64,000 nt of DNA. Source: Dipteronia dyeriana (Eukaryota > Streptophyta > Magnoliopsida > Sapindales > Sapindaceae). The DNA is taken from contig CM065297.1 of the NCBI GenBank assembly GCA_032871835.1, positions 37,945,098 through 38,009,097 on the forward strand, read 5' to 3'. A program made the translations under genes and the position numbers. The notes beneath the pieces were generated by a model. It was not told the DNA's origin and searched no databases. It saw only the letters and a list, made by a program, of their open reading frames with translations. Shown here one piece after another: positions 44,116 through 56,102 of the stretch; within the stretch, counting starts at the first letter, position 1, and each line of letters starts with the position of its first letter.

Positions 44116-45473
44116 TCTATGTGCGATTGTTAGTGGCTTGATAAACAAACTTTATTGATAATCAATTCCTTTTAGATCTACTCATGTGAGAAGTAATGAT
44201 CTTGGGAAAATAGCTTTTATTATTTCTAGATCATGCACTTGGGCTTTAAAATCTTGTTTTACAAAAGTGCACTAATGCTTCTCTTATACGTTTAAGTTTG
44301 AGTTGTTGAGCTTGAAAATATGTAGATTATTGATACATCTTGAAGTTTATTACTGAGCACATGATAGATGACCTACGGTTAGTATCTGTTTTGCTTCGGC
44401 ATCTACATAGAACTCAATGAGCACCTTCATGAAAAGGGCTACACACATTGCTTATGAAGCCATTCAATGTAGGAAAGGGCTACACCATTGTGATGAGTGA
44501 AAGCCGTCATGAAAAGTATTTGTTTATGTGAAAAAAATCAAAGAAGTGTAGAAAAGAATCAACAAAAAAAATCTTTGATTCTAAGCCTAAAACGAAAAGG
44601 AAGAAGGCTTATAAGGAGTATAGTTGAAATTAGTGATTGCTCGGGTTGAAAAAAAGAAATGAGATGATGAGCCACATGCGCACACATGTGCATATGTTGA
44701 TTTCTATTCATTTTAAAGCAAAAATCCTGATGATAATCGGTTTGACCTAGATTGGAAAATCTTTAGATTGATAGGTGTTGAAATGGTTTGTATGTTGATT
44801 TCACAATTGCTTCTTTTATTTATACTTGAAGCATTTCACACACGCACACGCACACGCACACACACACACACACACACATAAATGTTTTACTCATTGTGAT
44901 TGATCCATTAGCAATGAGAGATTATTTTTGAGAGATTACAATTCCCTCTTGGGCTTTGAAGAGTAACGATATAATTTCTCTTATTGCTTGAAATGTGTGA
45001 TTGTGTGATTCCCTTGTGAACAACTCTTCCAGTTGATCAATATGTGTGGCATATGTTAAGGGGGAGCTTAGTTTGTTTAACTTATTTCTATATACGACTT
45101 GTTTACTTAATATCTCTTACTCTTTTTCTCATGATTTCCTTGTTTATTCCTTGACAAAAAGGGGAGAAAATGTGTTCATCACCGTGTTCTTACCAAGTAC
45201 TCATTTGAGATAGGGGAGTCTTGTATATTTTTATGTTTGTTTATCTCTCCAACAATCTTCGTTATATAAGATTTCTTATATGTTTTTCTCACAAGAGCTT
45301 TGATGTTTAAAATTAAAGAGGTTATTGAAGACTCATGAAGACATAAAGACATTTTAGTCTAGGGATCTCTTTGTAATTTGAGGATGTAAGGATGCAATCA
45401 ATCATAAGTCTATTTGAGTGTTCATTGTATTGTAAGGACGAGGTTTTGTCATAGAATAGCCAAAGGGTGAGAT
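44116..45473 (+). other. SIRE-like 3' internal region, non-coding
   Basis: About 1.36 kb between pol and the 3' LTR, with phrases such as GACAAAAAGGGGAGAAAATG near 45153 and the polypurine tract CCAAAGGGTGAGAT at 45460-45473. SIRE elements sometimes carry an envelope-like ORF here; none is seen. A CA microsatellite is at 44837-44878. Confidence 0.75.
44837..44878. repeat. (CA)n microsatellite with CACACG variants
   Basis: CA repeats of about 42 bases, the first half with periodic G (CACACG units). Confidence 0.95.
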
Positions 45474-47576
45474 TGTTACCTTTTAGATTTGTATTGGATT
45501 GATTCCATAATAGAACTCTTTTTTTTTTGTACTGTTTAGTTGCTTAGGTGGTTCGTGATTAAATTGGACTTCAATGAAGAAAAGAAACTACTCATGCAAA
45601 GTTCGTCTTCAAGAGGAAATGTGCTTGCTTGAATTATCAATATTCTTCTTCCTCTTGCAAGTTATATTAGGCACACACATACATTGCATTCATATATAAC
45701 CCTGCATCGTTGTGCTCATTTTGTATAACACATTCACACAATTGATATTGAATGCTAATGTATAGGTGTTAAATTGACTAGTTTTGGAAATGAATGTATA
45801 TGGACTATGCTATGAAATAAGCATTCTTGTGTGATATGTGTTCGTATGTTTATATGTTTGTATAACATGGACCTTGGACTTAAATTTTGTCTAATATTTT
45901 TCCTTATTGAGTCCCGGTCATTTGGGTTACTCATTCATTTGATTTCAAGTTGACTCAAGAATTACGAAACTTTTTAGGTTGTGTTGCATGCATTGTCCTT
46001 GTCATCATATATCTAGTCGAATTCATGACTTCCTTGTCTAAATTTCAGTAATTTCCTTGTTTGTGAGTGAGTTCTAATTCATAATCCAAAAACTAATTTG
46101 AATTCAGAGTTTGGAGGTCGGAGAACGGTCAAAGAACGCGTAGAGTGGAGCGCAAAAAGAAAGTGGTGATAGCTGAAGCCATCAAGCCACACCTCCCCGA
46201 GATGGCGCGTGGCCATCTTAGGAGGGATAACCCTCTACCCCCGACATGGCCACACACTATTATGAGGCATTTACTTTCTTACAATTTCATTTTATCAGTT
46301 TCCCTCTCTTTTTCTCTCAAGTATTCATAAGTTGAAGCTGTTTAAGCTTTAGAAGCATGTGTGTAGAAAATTTTCCTTCAACTTTTGTTTTTTTTTTGTT
46401 TTTGTGATATCTTCGTCATTAACTCCGATTTAGTTGATTCAAAAACCTAAATTAAGTGCCTTAAGGAGATCTACAAACTATAAGCATTTTCAAAACCAAA
46501 GGATATCTTGATTTATAACAATGATAAGATTTCTACTCAAAAATTCATCTTTTGGTGGTATATCATCCTCTTCATAGTTTTCTTCTTTGATCTTCTGAAT
46601 GATTGTTGTTATTTGATCAAGAAGAATGACTAGGGTGTTTTTTATTTCATTTTGTGGTTTGTTTAATTGATTTTCAAGTTTAGCTTGTGTTGTGTTCATT
46701 TGAGAATTTTTAGACTAAACTGGATTAACATGAACTTGTTTCCAGTAATACTTTTGTCATCTTGTGATTGATTGCTAGTTTCTAGATTTGATTTCACGTT
46801 CTAAGAACTAGGTCATATTTAATTGGTATTACTATTTCTTCTAACTACTTTGTATTTGATTACATGCTTAGGTTTCTAGATATATTTGTGATTGATCTTT
46901 GAAAGTCTTATCTAGATATATTATTGCACGTTCATAGAGTTTTGTTTGATCAACATTCTCTATTTTCTTATGATTGCATCTGTGCACATCGCTTAGATCA
47001 TTGCCTTGCAAGAGGCTAAAGTCTCTTGTTAGATTAAGTGACTTGAGTAAGGAATCTTGGATATGACACGTGGTCCGGATTGTCAAGCAAGGAGACTTGT
47101 CTAGGATTAGTGGATCCGGATAGGCAAGAAAGAAATATTCCTAGAGGCAAGGGTGCATTGGATAGGAAGTGGCTTCCTAGAGGTATGTTTGTCACATTTT
47201 GGATACGAAGTAGACATCCTTGTAGAGCATTTCACATGTTGATTTCTTGAGTGTGTAACTTTTATTCAACATAGTGGATTATAGTTTGTCGGTGGTTGTG
47301 GCATCAACCCATGGATTTTTCCACTTTTGAGTTTTACCACGTAAATACCTTGTATTGTTTTTTAGCATTTTAACTCATTAGCTTAGTTTATTTGGATTGC
47401 TTTAACATTTGCTATATTGTCATTCATATCATAATATTGAGGTGATCATATTGAAAATTGTTCTAAGTGTGGATTAAAATTGCTTTTGTTTTAAAGAAGT
47501 TTAAAACCTGACACTATACCTATTCACCCCCCACCCTTCTAGGTATATTTGCACTATAAAGATTAGGGAATTTTCA
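45474..47576 (+). repeat. SIRE-like 3' LTR
   Basis: Starts TGTTACCTTTTAGATTTGTA, ends GGGAATTTTCA; 2103 bases. It includes a hairpin-forming GATGGCGCGTGGCCATC at 46201-46217 and AAGTCTTG/CAAG-rich subrepeats near 47040-47160. The ORF seen in two other copies is broken here. Confidence 0.9.
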
Positions 47577-47752
47577 GTACTCGAGTTTGTGACATAATGT
47601 TTGGCATTCTCACGGCCAAACTTCTTCTCTAGGTTCTTTGCATACTTTGCTTGGAAAATTAAAATCCCATCAAGAAATTGCTTGATTTGCAAACCTAGGA
47701 AGTAATTGAGCTCCCCAACTATACTAATCTCAAGTTCATGAGACATGACGTC
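47577..47752 (-). pseudogene. pol: SIRE-like RT fragment (3' segment of the relic)
   Basis: Minus strand: VMSHELEISIVGELNYFLGL and DGILIFQAKYAKNLEKKFG, a standard copia RT block. It stops abruptly at the plus-strand LTR end at 47576; the rest of RT and RNase H is not in the window. Confidence 0.88.
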
Positions 47753-50249
47753 TGTAGGGAAAATCCATGCAACAGAAGCGTGAAAATTAAAAAATTAGGG
47801 TTTAGTATATTTAAAAAATTTCCATTTAAAATAAAGAACCTTAACCCTAGATTAATTGTTGTATAAAAAAGTATCATACCTTTTTTTTTCGTGACGATTG
47901 AACTAGCGTCGAATTGAATCAGTAAGATCTTCCAATCCAATCATGAACGTGAATCACCTAGGAGTGTGGGCTCCCTTTCTTTAAATTGTATACCTTAGGA
48001 TGGAAACAAACAAAATCTTTTTCTTTGTTAGTCACAATAATCCTCCAAGAGAGAAATCCAAGAGCATCCGGTCACTTGTGAATTATCAATCTATTTGATT
48101 GAAACTCGCGTGAACCTCGATTCGATATTGTACAAAAAACCTTTTAATGTGAAGGCTACTAGTCCACTATCGCATACAAAATGTTCTTTCTTTCTTTTCT
48201 TTTTTGCCTAATCTCACACTATTTCTTAGAGTTCATCGAATTTTGGCTAAAGCAAAAACAAAATTTTCTCCCAAAATTCTTATGGTGTCCGAATTCTCTC
48301 CAAGTTGAATTGCTTAGGATGGCCGAAAATTCCTCTTATACATATATATGGCTGGCTGAAATTCTTCATATATATATATATATAGGGCTGGCCAGAATTC
48401 TTCTTGGAAATATATTAGGATTACAAATCCTTTCCTAAGAAGGATTTACTTGGTTGTTAAGAATCCTTTCCTTAGGTGGATTTACTTGGTGGTTAAGAAT
48501 CCTTTTCAAGAAGAATTCTACCGTTAGGTAGATTTACTTGGTGACCAAGAATCCTTTTCCAAAAAGAATTATTTCCTACACCAAAACTCCTAATCCAACT
48601 CAATAGTGTATTTGTAACCATATTAAAGATTTCCTAATTTGAATACATATATAATTCCTATTATTTATCTAATTATCAAATAAAATATTTAATATTAATT
48701 ATACTACCAACAATAGTATAATATTAGGAGACCATCTCCTACTAGAAAAAAAATTGACTATTAATTAAATAATTAATAAATAACCCAATTAATTGACTTC
48801 CATTTCATTAATTAATAAAATAAAAATAATATAATTAAGCTAAACTATATAGCTTTGCCGCCCAACACAATATATGGACCATTATATTATTTTTTCTATT
48901 TTATTAAATCCATTAGACCTTAATAAAAAGTCCGCATGTGAAGTAGACCTATTCTTACAAAAAAAACAAGTCAACATGCCTGCCTCAATACAATTCTAAA
49001 TTGGTCCGGTAGAATATATCAAGTGATCCATGCAAGCGTGTGGATTGGGGATCTTGGCGAGCTATCTAAATTTAAGCTTCAATAGACACTAACCAATCAC
49101 AATCAACAAATGATCCATTTAGGTCCGATCTATTAATTTTAGGTCATTCAACTAAATAGCTAAAATTGAACTCTTTAATAAAGATAGAATAAGTTAATAT
49201 TTCTCATTCATACCCTAGACAATCTAATTGGAGAAAGTGTATCCTCGTGAAGAATACCAGTAATCACCAATAGCTCATAGACCGCCTAAAGCTCTCCAAG
49301 TTACCAAATTTACTCATATGACCACATTTTGAACTTGGATATTTTGATTTGTCCAGAAGTCATGTTTCAATAGACACTATTGAAAACTTAACGTTAAGAT
49401 TTAATATCCAATACCACAAAGAATCCATATGATGATATTCTACTCTCATTTAATAAATGGAGCCACGATGTCCATATCTATAAATGAAGTCCTCTATCGA
49501 TTAACAAATGAATACCACCAAATTATCAAGGATAGACTATGCTATATAATCGTACTCATTGATAGCTCAAATGATAACACTTGCAACCATAAGTCCATCA
49601 TTTATCTCAGGATTGAGATAGACTCTCCAATTGTCATCAAGTGAAAACTTTTATCCATTGATGGTTCTAGATAAAGTATTTCACTATGATCCAACTCAAT
49701 GCACCCAGTGCACTAGATTCTTTTTTCCAAAGACACCACACTTTGATGATTTTAGACTCATCATAACACATTTGATCACACTCAAATGCTAGCAAAAGAA
49801 TCTACAACTTTAACAAGATAAAAGTTCCCAACCTTTATCTTAGGTTGCGAATATTATTCAAGACTAACTAAAGAATTGTGTCTACCTCATACATATCTGG
49901 ATGTATGAACAATTCTTCTTTTCTATTAGTCTTTTGACCTTATGATTATTTGTTAGGTTTGTGAGTTATGTTGGTATTATTTTAAATCAAAACAACATTT
50001 CCTTTGTATTGTTTAGTTTTCTAGCATTCATGACGATTCAAGCTTTAAAGAAGAAATGACAACTATTCAAGCAAGTTCAAGTCTTCAAAGGGAAAAGAGC
50101 TTCTTGATTCTACAAACGTATATTAAGACCTTTCCTTTCTCTTTCAAGGCTTAGGCACACAAAAAAAAATCATACATATGTGTCCCTGCATTGTTCTGCA
50201 CCATTTATAATATATTCACACACTTGAAGATGAATTCTCATGCATTGGT

Positions 50250-50852
50250 ATGAAGAATAACATGTTTTGGAAAATGCATGATTGGAGACTATCTTCTTGT
50301 AGTTTGCATTCTAGTGTTAATAGTGTTTGTATGTGTATATGTTTGTATAACATGGATATTGAACTTGATTTGAGTCTTAAAACATTCTTGATTGAGTTCT
50401 GGTCATTTCGGTTACTCATGCTATTGATTTCAAGTTCTGAGTCAAAAGTTATGACACTTTCCAGTCATATTGCGTACATTGTCTTCATCTTTGTACATCG
50501 CATCGAATTCTTATTTTCTGGGTTGACTATCTTATATTTCCATGTCCATGAGAGAGTTATGGTTTTTAATCCACAAACATATTCGAATTCCAAGTTCGGA
50601 GGCCAAAGAATGCTCGAAGAACGTGAGAGGAGTGCAAGGGAGGAGCACCATGGCCGAAGTCCATCACATGGTGTAAGCCCAAGATGGCGCATGGCCATCT
50701 CGGCCACAACTCCTTGCTGCCCCGAGATTTTCATGCACCATCTCAGGGAAGCATTCTCAAAGGGGTTAGTTTGGTCCTTTAATGCTCTTTTGTTCCCTCT
50801 CCTTTATATATCTCTTCTCTCTGCATTGAATCCAAGGAAGAAGAAAATGTAG
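50250..50852 (+). other. LTR-internal ORF, 200 codons, unknown
   Basis: Lies about 300 bases inside the SIRE-like LTR. It begins MKNNMFWKMHDWRLSSCSLH; the middle is rich in Leu/Ile/Phe/Ser and the C-terminal third is basic (FGGQRMLEERERSAREEH). From its fifth residue it aligns without gaps over about 165 residues with the ORF at 55787-55218 in another LTR copy. The third long copy (45474-47576) is interrupted by stops. No known family recognised; it may be open by chance. Confidence 0.35.
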
Positions 50853-52559
50853 TGTAGAAAATTGCCAGGTTTTTTCTCTCAAATTTGAATCACCATATCT
50901 CTCTCATTTCTTATCCGATTTGAGTGATTCAAGTTGGAGAAGTTTCATATTGAAGTCCTCTATCATCTTCATGCAACCTTGAAGTCATTTGTTCATGTTT
51001 TCTTGCGGATCGCACCATTTTCGTGACTGTACTCAAGATTGACAAGGTATTCATTTTTTTTTTATTTCCTTGATTCTAATTTTCAAATACCTTGGGTCTT
51101 CTACCTACTTGTGTGTATTTGACTTGAACATATGTTGATGAGTGATAGATCTTCAATTAAATGCTAGTTGTGCTTAATTAGAAACTTGATTGTGAGTTAG
51201 GTTTCAATCAAACCTATGTTTTCACATGATTGTGAGTTGTATTGTGCAAGCATCTTATCTAGGACTATTTGTGCTTTGATTGACTTTATTTTCATGATTA
51301 ATAGTCTTATCATGTGCTAAAACTCATTTGTTGAATATATCTAGGATTATCACATTTGATTTTATATTTAGAGTCTATTAGAGTTTAATTGACTATTTTG
51401 TGAATATATACTCTAAATGATTGCTAGAGATTTTATTGATCATATCTTGTGTTTCTAGCATTTTTGTTTTAGTTATAAAGTCTTGATATGTGCTTCATTA
51501 ACGTTTTTATTTCAAGCTTTAGTAACATGAATAAAATCTAGCTTTAAAGTGTGTTTTTGGAAATTTGGTATGCTCTAGATTTTTATTCATGTATAAGATC
51601 TAGACAATCTTGTTTTGTGAACTTTATTGTCTATGTCTAGATCTTCATGGAGTGTACCTAATCCATACATTTCATATGCTCATGCATCATCTTGTATGGT
51701 GTCCTTTTTGGATTATAAACTAGAAAATATACTTTGTTTGCTCATTGATTAATTCTAGATTCCATTGAATTTGTTGATCATCTTATCCTATGTTGCGTGC
51801 TTGTTTGCGTTTTGCATTCATGATCACTTAAGATGCCTTGTGAGAAGGAAGTCTTGACAATAGTTGTGAGAACTATGTTGTTGACCAAGGAAGTCTTGGC
51901 AAGAGGTGAGAGACCTCAGAATGTCAAGCAAGAAAGTCTTGCTTAGGGTCGTGAGGATCCGGAAGGGTTAGCAAGGAAGTCTTGACATAATGTGTGAGGC
52001 CTCAGAATGTTGAGCAAGAGGGTGACATATTCATGTGGAGGATAGGAGGGTAGTTTCTAGGTGAAGGGGTCACTTGAGAGATTGTATTTTTCTTATCTAC
52101 TAGTGCATTTTGTTTGCCGGTGGTTGCTAACCCGTGGATGTTTCCTCTTCGGAGGTTTACCACATTATATTTTGTGTCAACTTTTCTCTATCCCTATCTA
52201 TCATATCTATATATGTGTAATTGATATTTTGTATATTGTCATACTTGTAATTGACTTCCTTGCACAATATTGTTTGTATATGTTAGATAAATTTGTATCT
52301 TGTGATATTCCATTCAAGTTGTAAAGTACCACATTGTAATACTCTAAGTACAACTTATGGAATTATGCTCTACATTGAATATATTTGTTCATAAGATACA
52401 TTGATTCTTGTTGTATGTTTTATAGACTAAGAGTGGAGATTTGAGCATACATGAATATATTGTTTTCTCATAACAATCATGTTAAATGTTAATTTGTATG
52501 CTTTTCAAGGTTGTCACTAGTCTCGAAAGATTTGTTAAAAGTGAGAGACAACCTATTCA

Positions 52560-52582
52560 CCCCCCCCCCCCCCCCCCCCCCC
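52560..52582. repeat. Poly-C run (23 C)
   Basis: Other LTR copies have 6-8 C/G at this place (near 39768, 47527, 54015), so the run expanded in this copy or is an assembly error. Confidence 0.9.
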
Positions 52583-52752
52583 TCTAGGTTGTTTAGTATA
52601 ACCTTGTATGTATTTTTCATTATTTACTTTTAAATATTATAATAATTAAACTATAAATGCTATAAGATTTGTTAAACTAGAAATCACTTTATTAATATGA
52701 AAAGATTGTCAAATACATTATTATACTTTTGCTATCGAGCATAATCCCAACA

Positions 52753-53977
52753 ACGTCAACAAATTGTTGGACTTTAGATTTGTTGGTGGAGCCAGAAACG
52801 ATATCATCAACATAGATTTAAGCTATAAATAGCTCATCTTTATTTATCTTGATTAATAAAGTCTTGTCAACACTTCCCATTGAGTAGTGATTGTCAACAA
52901 GAAATTGAGTGAGGTGCTCACACCAAGCCCTCGGTGCTTGTTTCAAACCATATAGAGATTTTTTGACCCTTTTTCTCAAAGAAAAAAATGTCCATGCAAA
53001 TTTACAGAAACCATCTACACATACAAAATGTATCTCTTGCCACTGAGACTCTCGGTTTGCATGGGACCTGTAAGGTCCATGTGAAGAGGCTCTAAAGGCA
53101 TCTTGGTGGTGAGATACTTTCCCTTTTTGTCCATACTTTTGGTTTTTTTCTCTTGTAGACAAGGTCCATAAACACCATAAATTTTCTTTCAAAGTTCAGG
53201 AAATCCACACAAAACCTTGAACCTATCTAAGATCCTTAAATCCTAATAGTTCATGTGGCCAAGCCTTTGATGCCACAACTCAGCATGCTCACACTTAGAT
53301 AGATTGCCAGAGATGACACCAGCTTCAAGACAATAGCAAAAGTCACTAGATCTTTTTGCATTTAACAAGGTTTGTCCATTAGGCTTCAAAATAAAGCAAT
53401 AATTTTTATTAAACAAAATTGATAGACCATCATCAATAAGATGAGAAATGCTTATAAGATTGGCTTAACAGCCATCAACAAACAAAGCATTTGACAAGAG
53501 GATAGACCAGGAATGGAAATGATTCCTTTCCCCATGACTTTCTATTAAGATCCATCACCAAAGGTGACAAATCCATCATCCTCCATCACAAAAGATTCTA
53601 AGAAACTCTTGTTTCCCGACATGTGCCTAGAGCACCCACTATCTAAATACCAAGTGTTATAAGCATTTGCCTTCAAGGAAATTTGGGCCACATAGCAAAA
53701 TTATTCATCTCTTCAATTCACATGGCTGATATATTCTCTTTCCTAGTGGTCTAGTTCATTTGCTCTAAGTTTCCTAAAAGCATACATATTGGTTCTAGAT
53801 TTCATAGGAGCAAGCTTATTAGCTCTAGCCTTATTTCTTTCAATCATGCTTTCAATTCTACACATTCAAATATACTTGAAGCAATTTGGCCTAATGTGAC
53901 CATCAACACCATAAAAATGACAAGTGGGAGTAAAGTAAGAGGTCATATTATTTTGTTTCGAGTACAATGGGACTTTC
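52753..53977 (-). pseudogene. pol: SIRE-like gag end / protease / integrase-RT fragment (middle segment)
   Basis: Minus strand from 53977: zinc knuckle near 53930 (CHFYGVDGHIRPNCFKYI, second Cys changed to Tyr), a protease region near 53650-53560 (FVMEDDGFVTFGDGS-like, degraded), pre-integrase LWHQRLGHMNY near 53265, then the integrase start MDLTGPMQTESLSGKRYIL-like at 53090-53030 and FVCVDGFCKFAWTFF. This jumps directly to RT at RVKKSLYGLKQAPRAW near 52960: integrase core and front of RT are deleted. IYVDDIVSGSTNKS near 52800 keeps the Y-V-D-D box. Confidence 0.82.
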
Positions 53978-55217
53978 TGAAATTCTATTTATCTTTATAG
54001 TATGAATATACCTAGAGGGGGGGGTCAATAGGTATATGCTCCAATTTTTATCTTCTTATAAAAACAATGCAATTCTAACAATGCTTAATGAAAATTGCTA
54101 ACAATGACACACAATATTTACGTGGTAAAACCTCCAAAGAGGAAACATCCACGGGTTGATACCACAACCACCGGCAAAAGCAAATCCACTATTTCAAATA
54201 GAGTTACACACTCAAGCAATCACACATGCTCTACAAGCTCACACTCTCACTTTATCTTGAACCTAGTGAACTACTATGCCGACTTCCTATCGAAGACCCC
54301 TTGTCTCTAGGAAGATTTCTTGCTCACCTATCTAGATCCTCCCGATCCTAGGCAAGACTTCTTTCTTGATTATCCGAATTCTCCCGACTATAGTCAAGAC
54401 TTCCTTGCTCAACAATCCGGGGTCTCACACCTCTTGTCAAGACTTCCTCTTGCTTAGCTATCCAAGTCCTCCCGACTCTAGCTAAGACTTACAATTGCTC
54501 AAATCAAAGAATCACTCTAAGATATGAGACTTTCTACCTCTTCACAAGGCACCTAAGTGATCATGAATGCAAAACGCAAACAAGCACTCAACATAGAAAA
54601 TGATGATCAACAAATTCTATGGACATGCAACTAGATGACTAGATTATTCTTTCAAAGATCAATCACAAATGCATCTAGACAACTTAAGCATGTTATAAAC
54701 TAAGAACATCGATATGAAAACATAGACATCAATTGAAACAAAACCTAGTTCTTAGAAAAATGAAATTAGATCCAGAAACAATCAATCAAGCATAAGAACA
54801 AAAGATTTCTAGAAACAATTTCATGTTTATCAAGTTTAGCACAAATCATTCAATATATCACAAATCTAGCTAAACTTGAAAATCAAATCAACAAACCACA
54901 AAATGATATCAAAATCATCCTAGTCATGCTTCTTAATCAAATAAGATCAATCAATAAGAAGATCTAAGAAGAAAACTAAGAAGAAGATGATTTTACCAAC
55001 AAGAATGCAATCACGAACTGAAGATCAGATCACAACAAAAAATGTAGACATCATTTGGTTCTGGAAATACTTGGGGTTTGTAGAACTCTTCAAGACACCT
55101 GAAATCGGTTTCTGAATGAAGTGATTCGGAGTAGAAATGAAGAAGTTATCATAAAAACAAAAATCAAAAAATTTTGAGAGAAAGTTTTCTGCACTTGTTC
55201 TTCAATTTCAATTTTCT

Positions 55218-55787
55218 CTACATGTAAGGAATGAGAGGGAATGAGAGTTTTAAAGAGTGAAAAGCCAAAGAACCATTTTTCCCTTCTTTCATTAGTGTCT
55301 CCCTGAGATGACACGTGGGCATCTCAGGGCAGAGCACTCTTGTGGCCGAGATGGCCACGCGCCATCTCGGGATGGTGTTTGGTGATGGCTTAAGCCATCG
55401 CACCTCACCCCTTGCGCTCTCCTCGCGTTCTTCGACTGTTCTTTGGCCTCCAAACTCCGAATTTGAATGCGTTTGAAGATTACAAACTAGGACTCCCTCA
55501 CGGACATGGACATATAAGATACTCAACCCATAAAATAAGAATTCGACTTGATATACGAAGACTAAGACAATGTATGCAACATGAGTTGAAAATGTATTAT
55601 CTTTTGACTTAGAACTCGAAATCAGTAGATTGAGTAGCTGAAATGACCGGAACTCAATCATGAACAATCTAAGACTAAAATCAAGTTCAATATCCATGTT
55701 ATACAAACATATAAACAAATAAACACATTTCACACAAGAATTCAAACTATATAGAGATAGTCTCCAATCATGCATTTTCCAAAACAT
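55218..55787 (-). other. LTR-internal ORF, 189 codons, unknown
   Basis: Same position (315 bases from the LTR start) and frame as 50250-50852. It starts MFWKMHDWRLSLYSLNSCVK and shares NMDIELDFSL, YIVLVFVYQVEFLF, SNSEFGGQR and PRWRVAISAT. Many differences between copies change amino acids, which argues against strong protein selection. No signal or known domain identified. Confidence 0.35.
55301..55399. repeat. Cluster of three inverted repeats in the SIRE-like LTR
   Basis: CCCTGAGATG/CATCTCAGGG (10-bp arms, 55301-55329, loop with G-box CACGTG); CCGAGATGGC/GCCATCTCGG (10-bp arms, 5-base loop, 55346-55370); GATGGCTTAAGCCATC (perfect palindrome, 55384-55399). Related but imperfect versions are at 46201-46217 and 50682-50700 plus 50721-50747. 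Confidence 0.9.
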
Positions 55788-56102
55788 GTTACTTTCATAT
55801 CAAATGCATAAGCATTCAACTTCAAGTGTGTGAATGTGTTATACCAAATGATGCGCTACAATGCATGGACACCAATGTATGAATTGTGTGTGTGCGCGCC
55901 TACGCCTTTCAAGAGGAAGAAGGATCTCGATACCTTAGCATCCAAAAATAGTACCAATCCTCTTGAAGATGAACTTTGCATCATGAGAAGTTGCTTTTTA
56001 TCCTTGAAGCTCTTATCATCATGAACCACTTAAGCAACTAAGCATTACAAAGAAATGAAGTTTTGTTATGGAATCAAGCCAACACAAATCTAGAACCTAA
56101 CA

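Larger units (their letters stand above)
39287..47576 (+). mobile_element. SIRE-like Ty1/copia element, degenerate
   Basis: 5' LTR 39287-39812 (internally deleted), primer site, gag coiled-coil part, protease, integrase, RT, RNase H, a long 3' region, 3' LTR 45474-47576. The coiled-coil Gag ending in KSGKHPNAKRGLGY, the long spacer after pol, long LTRs and the AAAGGGGGAGAA polypurine tract fit the SIRE/Maximus lineage. Flanks (GAGAA, GTACT) do not form a target duplication, so this copy has recombined. Confidence 0.88.
49951..52619 (+). repeat. SIRE-like solo LTR nested in the Copia-1 solo LTR
   Basis: Starts TGTTAGGTTTGTGAGTTATG, ends GTATGTATTTTTCA, 2669 bases, flanked by TTATT at 49946-49950 and 52620-52624. 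The surrounding Copia-1 LTR sequence rejoins across it. It carries a 200-codon ORF (50250-50852), inverted repeats near 50682, GTCTTG subrepeats near 51850-52020 and a 23-base C run at 52560-52582. It is ~550 bases longer than the other copies. Confidence 0.93.
47753..52752 (-). repeat. Copia-1 solo LTR with nested SIRE-like solo LTR
   Basis: Left edge TGTAGGGAAAATCC is the reversed Copia-1 LTR terminus; right edge GCATAATCCCAACA is the reversed LTR start. ACGTC flanks both sides (47748-47752 and 52753-52757). Without the insert at 49951-52624 it is about 2.33 kb, a complete LTR. No internal sequence remains, so it arose by LTR-LTR recombination after insertion into the SIRE-like RT gene. Confidence 0.95.
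53978..56102 (-). repeat. SIRE-like solo LTR, minus strand
   Basis: Minus-strand start TGTTAGGTTCTAGATTTGTG (56102), end ...AATTTCA (53978), 2125 bases. CTTTC flanks it at 53973-53977 and 56103-56107. Contains a 189-codon ORF (55787-55218), three inverted repeats at 55301-55399, and subrepeats of about 58 bases at 54300-54500. Confidence 0.92.

Noticed and set aside
44116..45473. Envelope-like gene of a SIRE-type element
   Set aside because: No ORF of meaningful length or transmembrane pattern was found in this segment.
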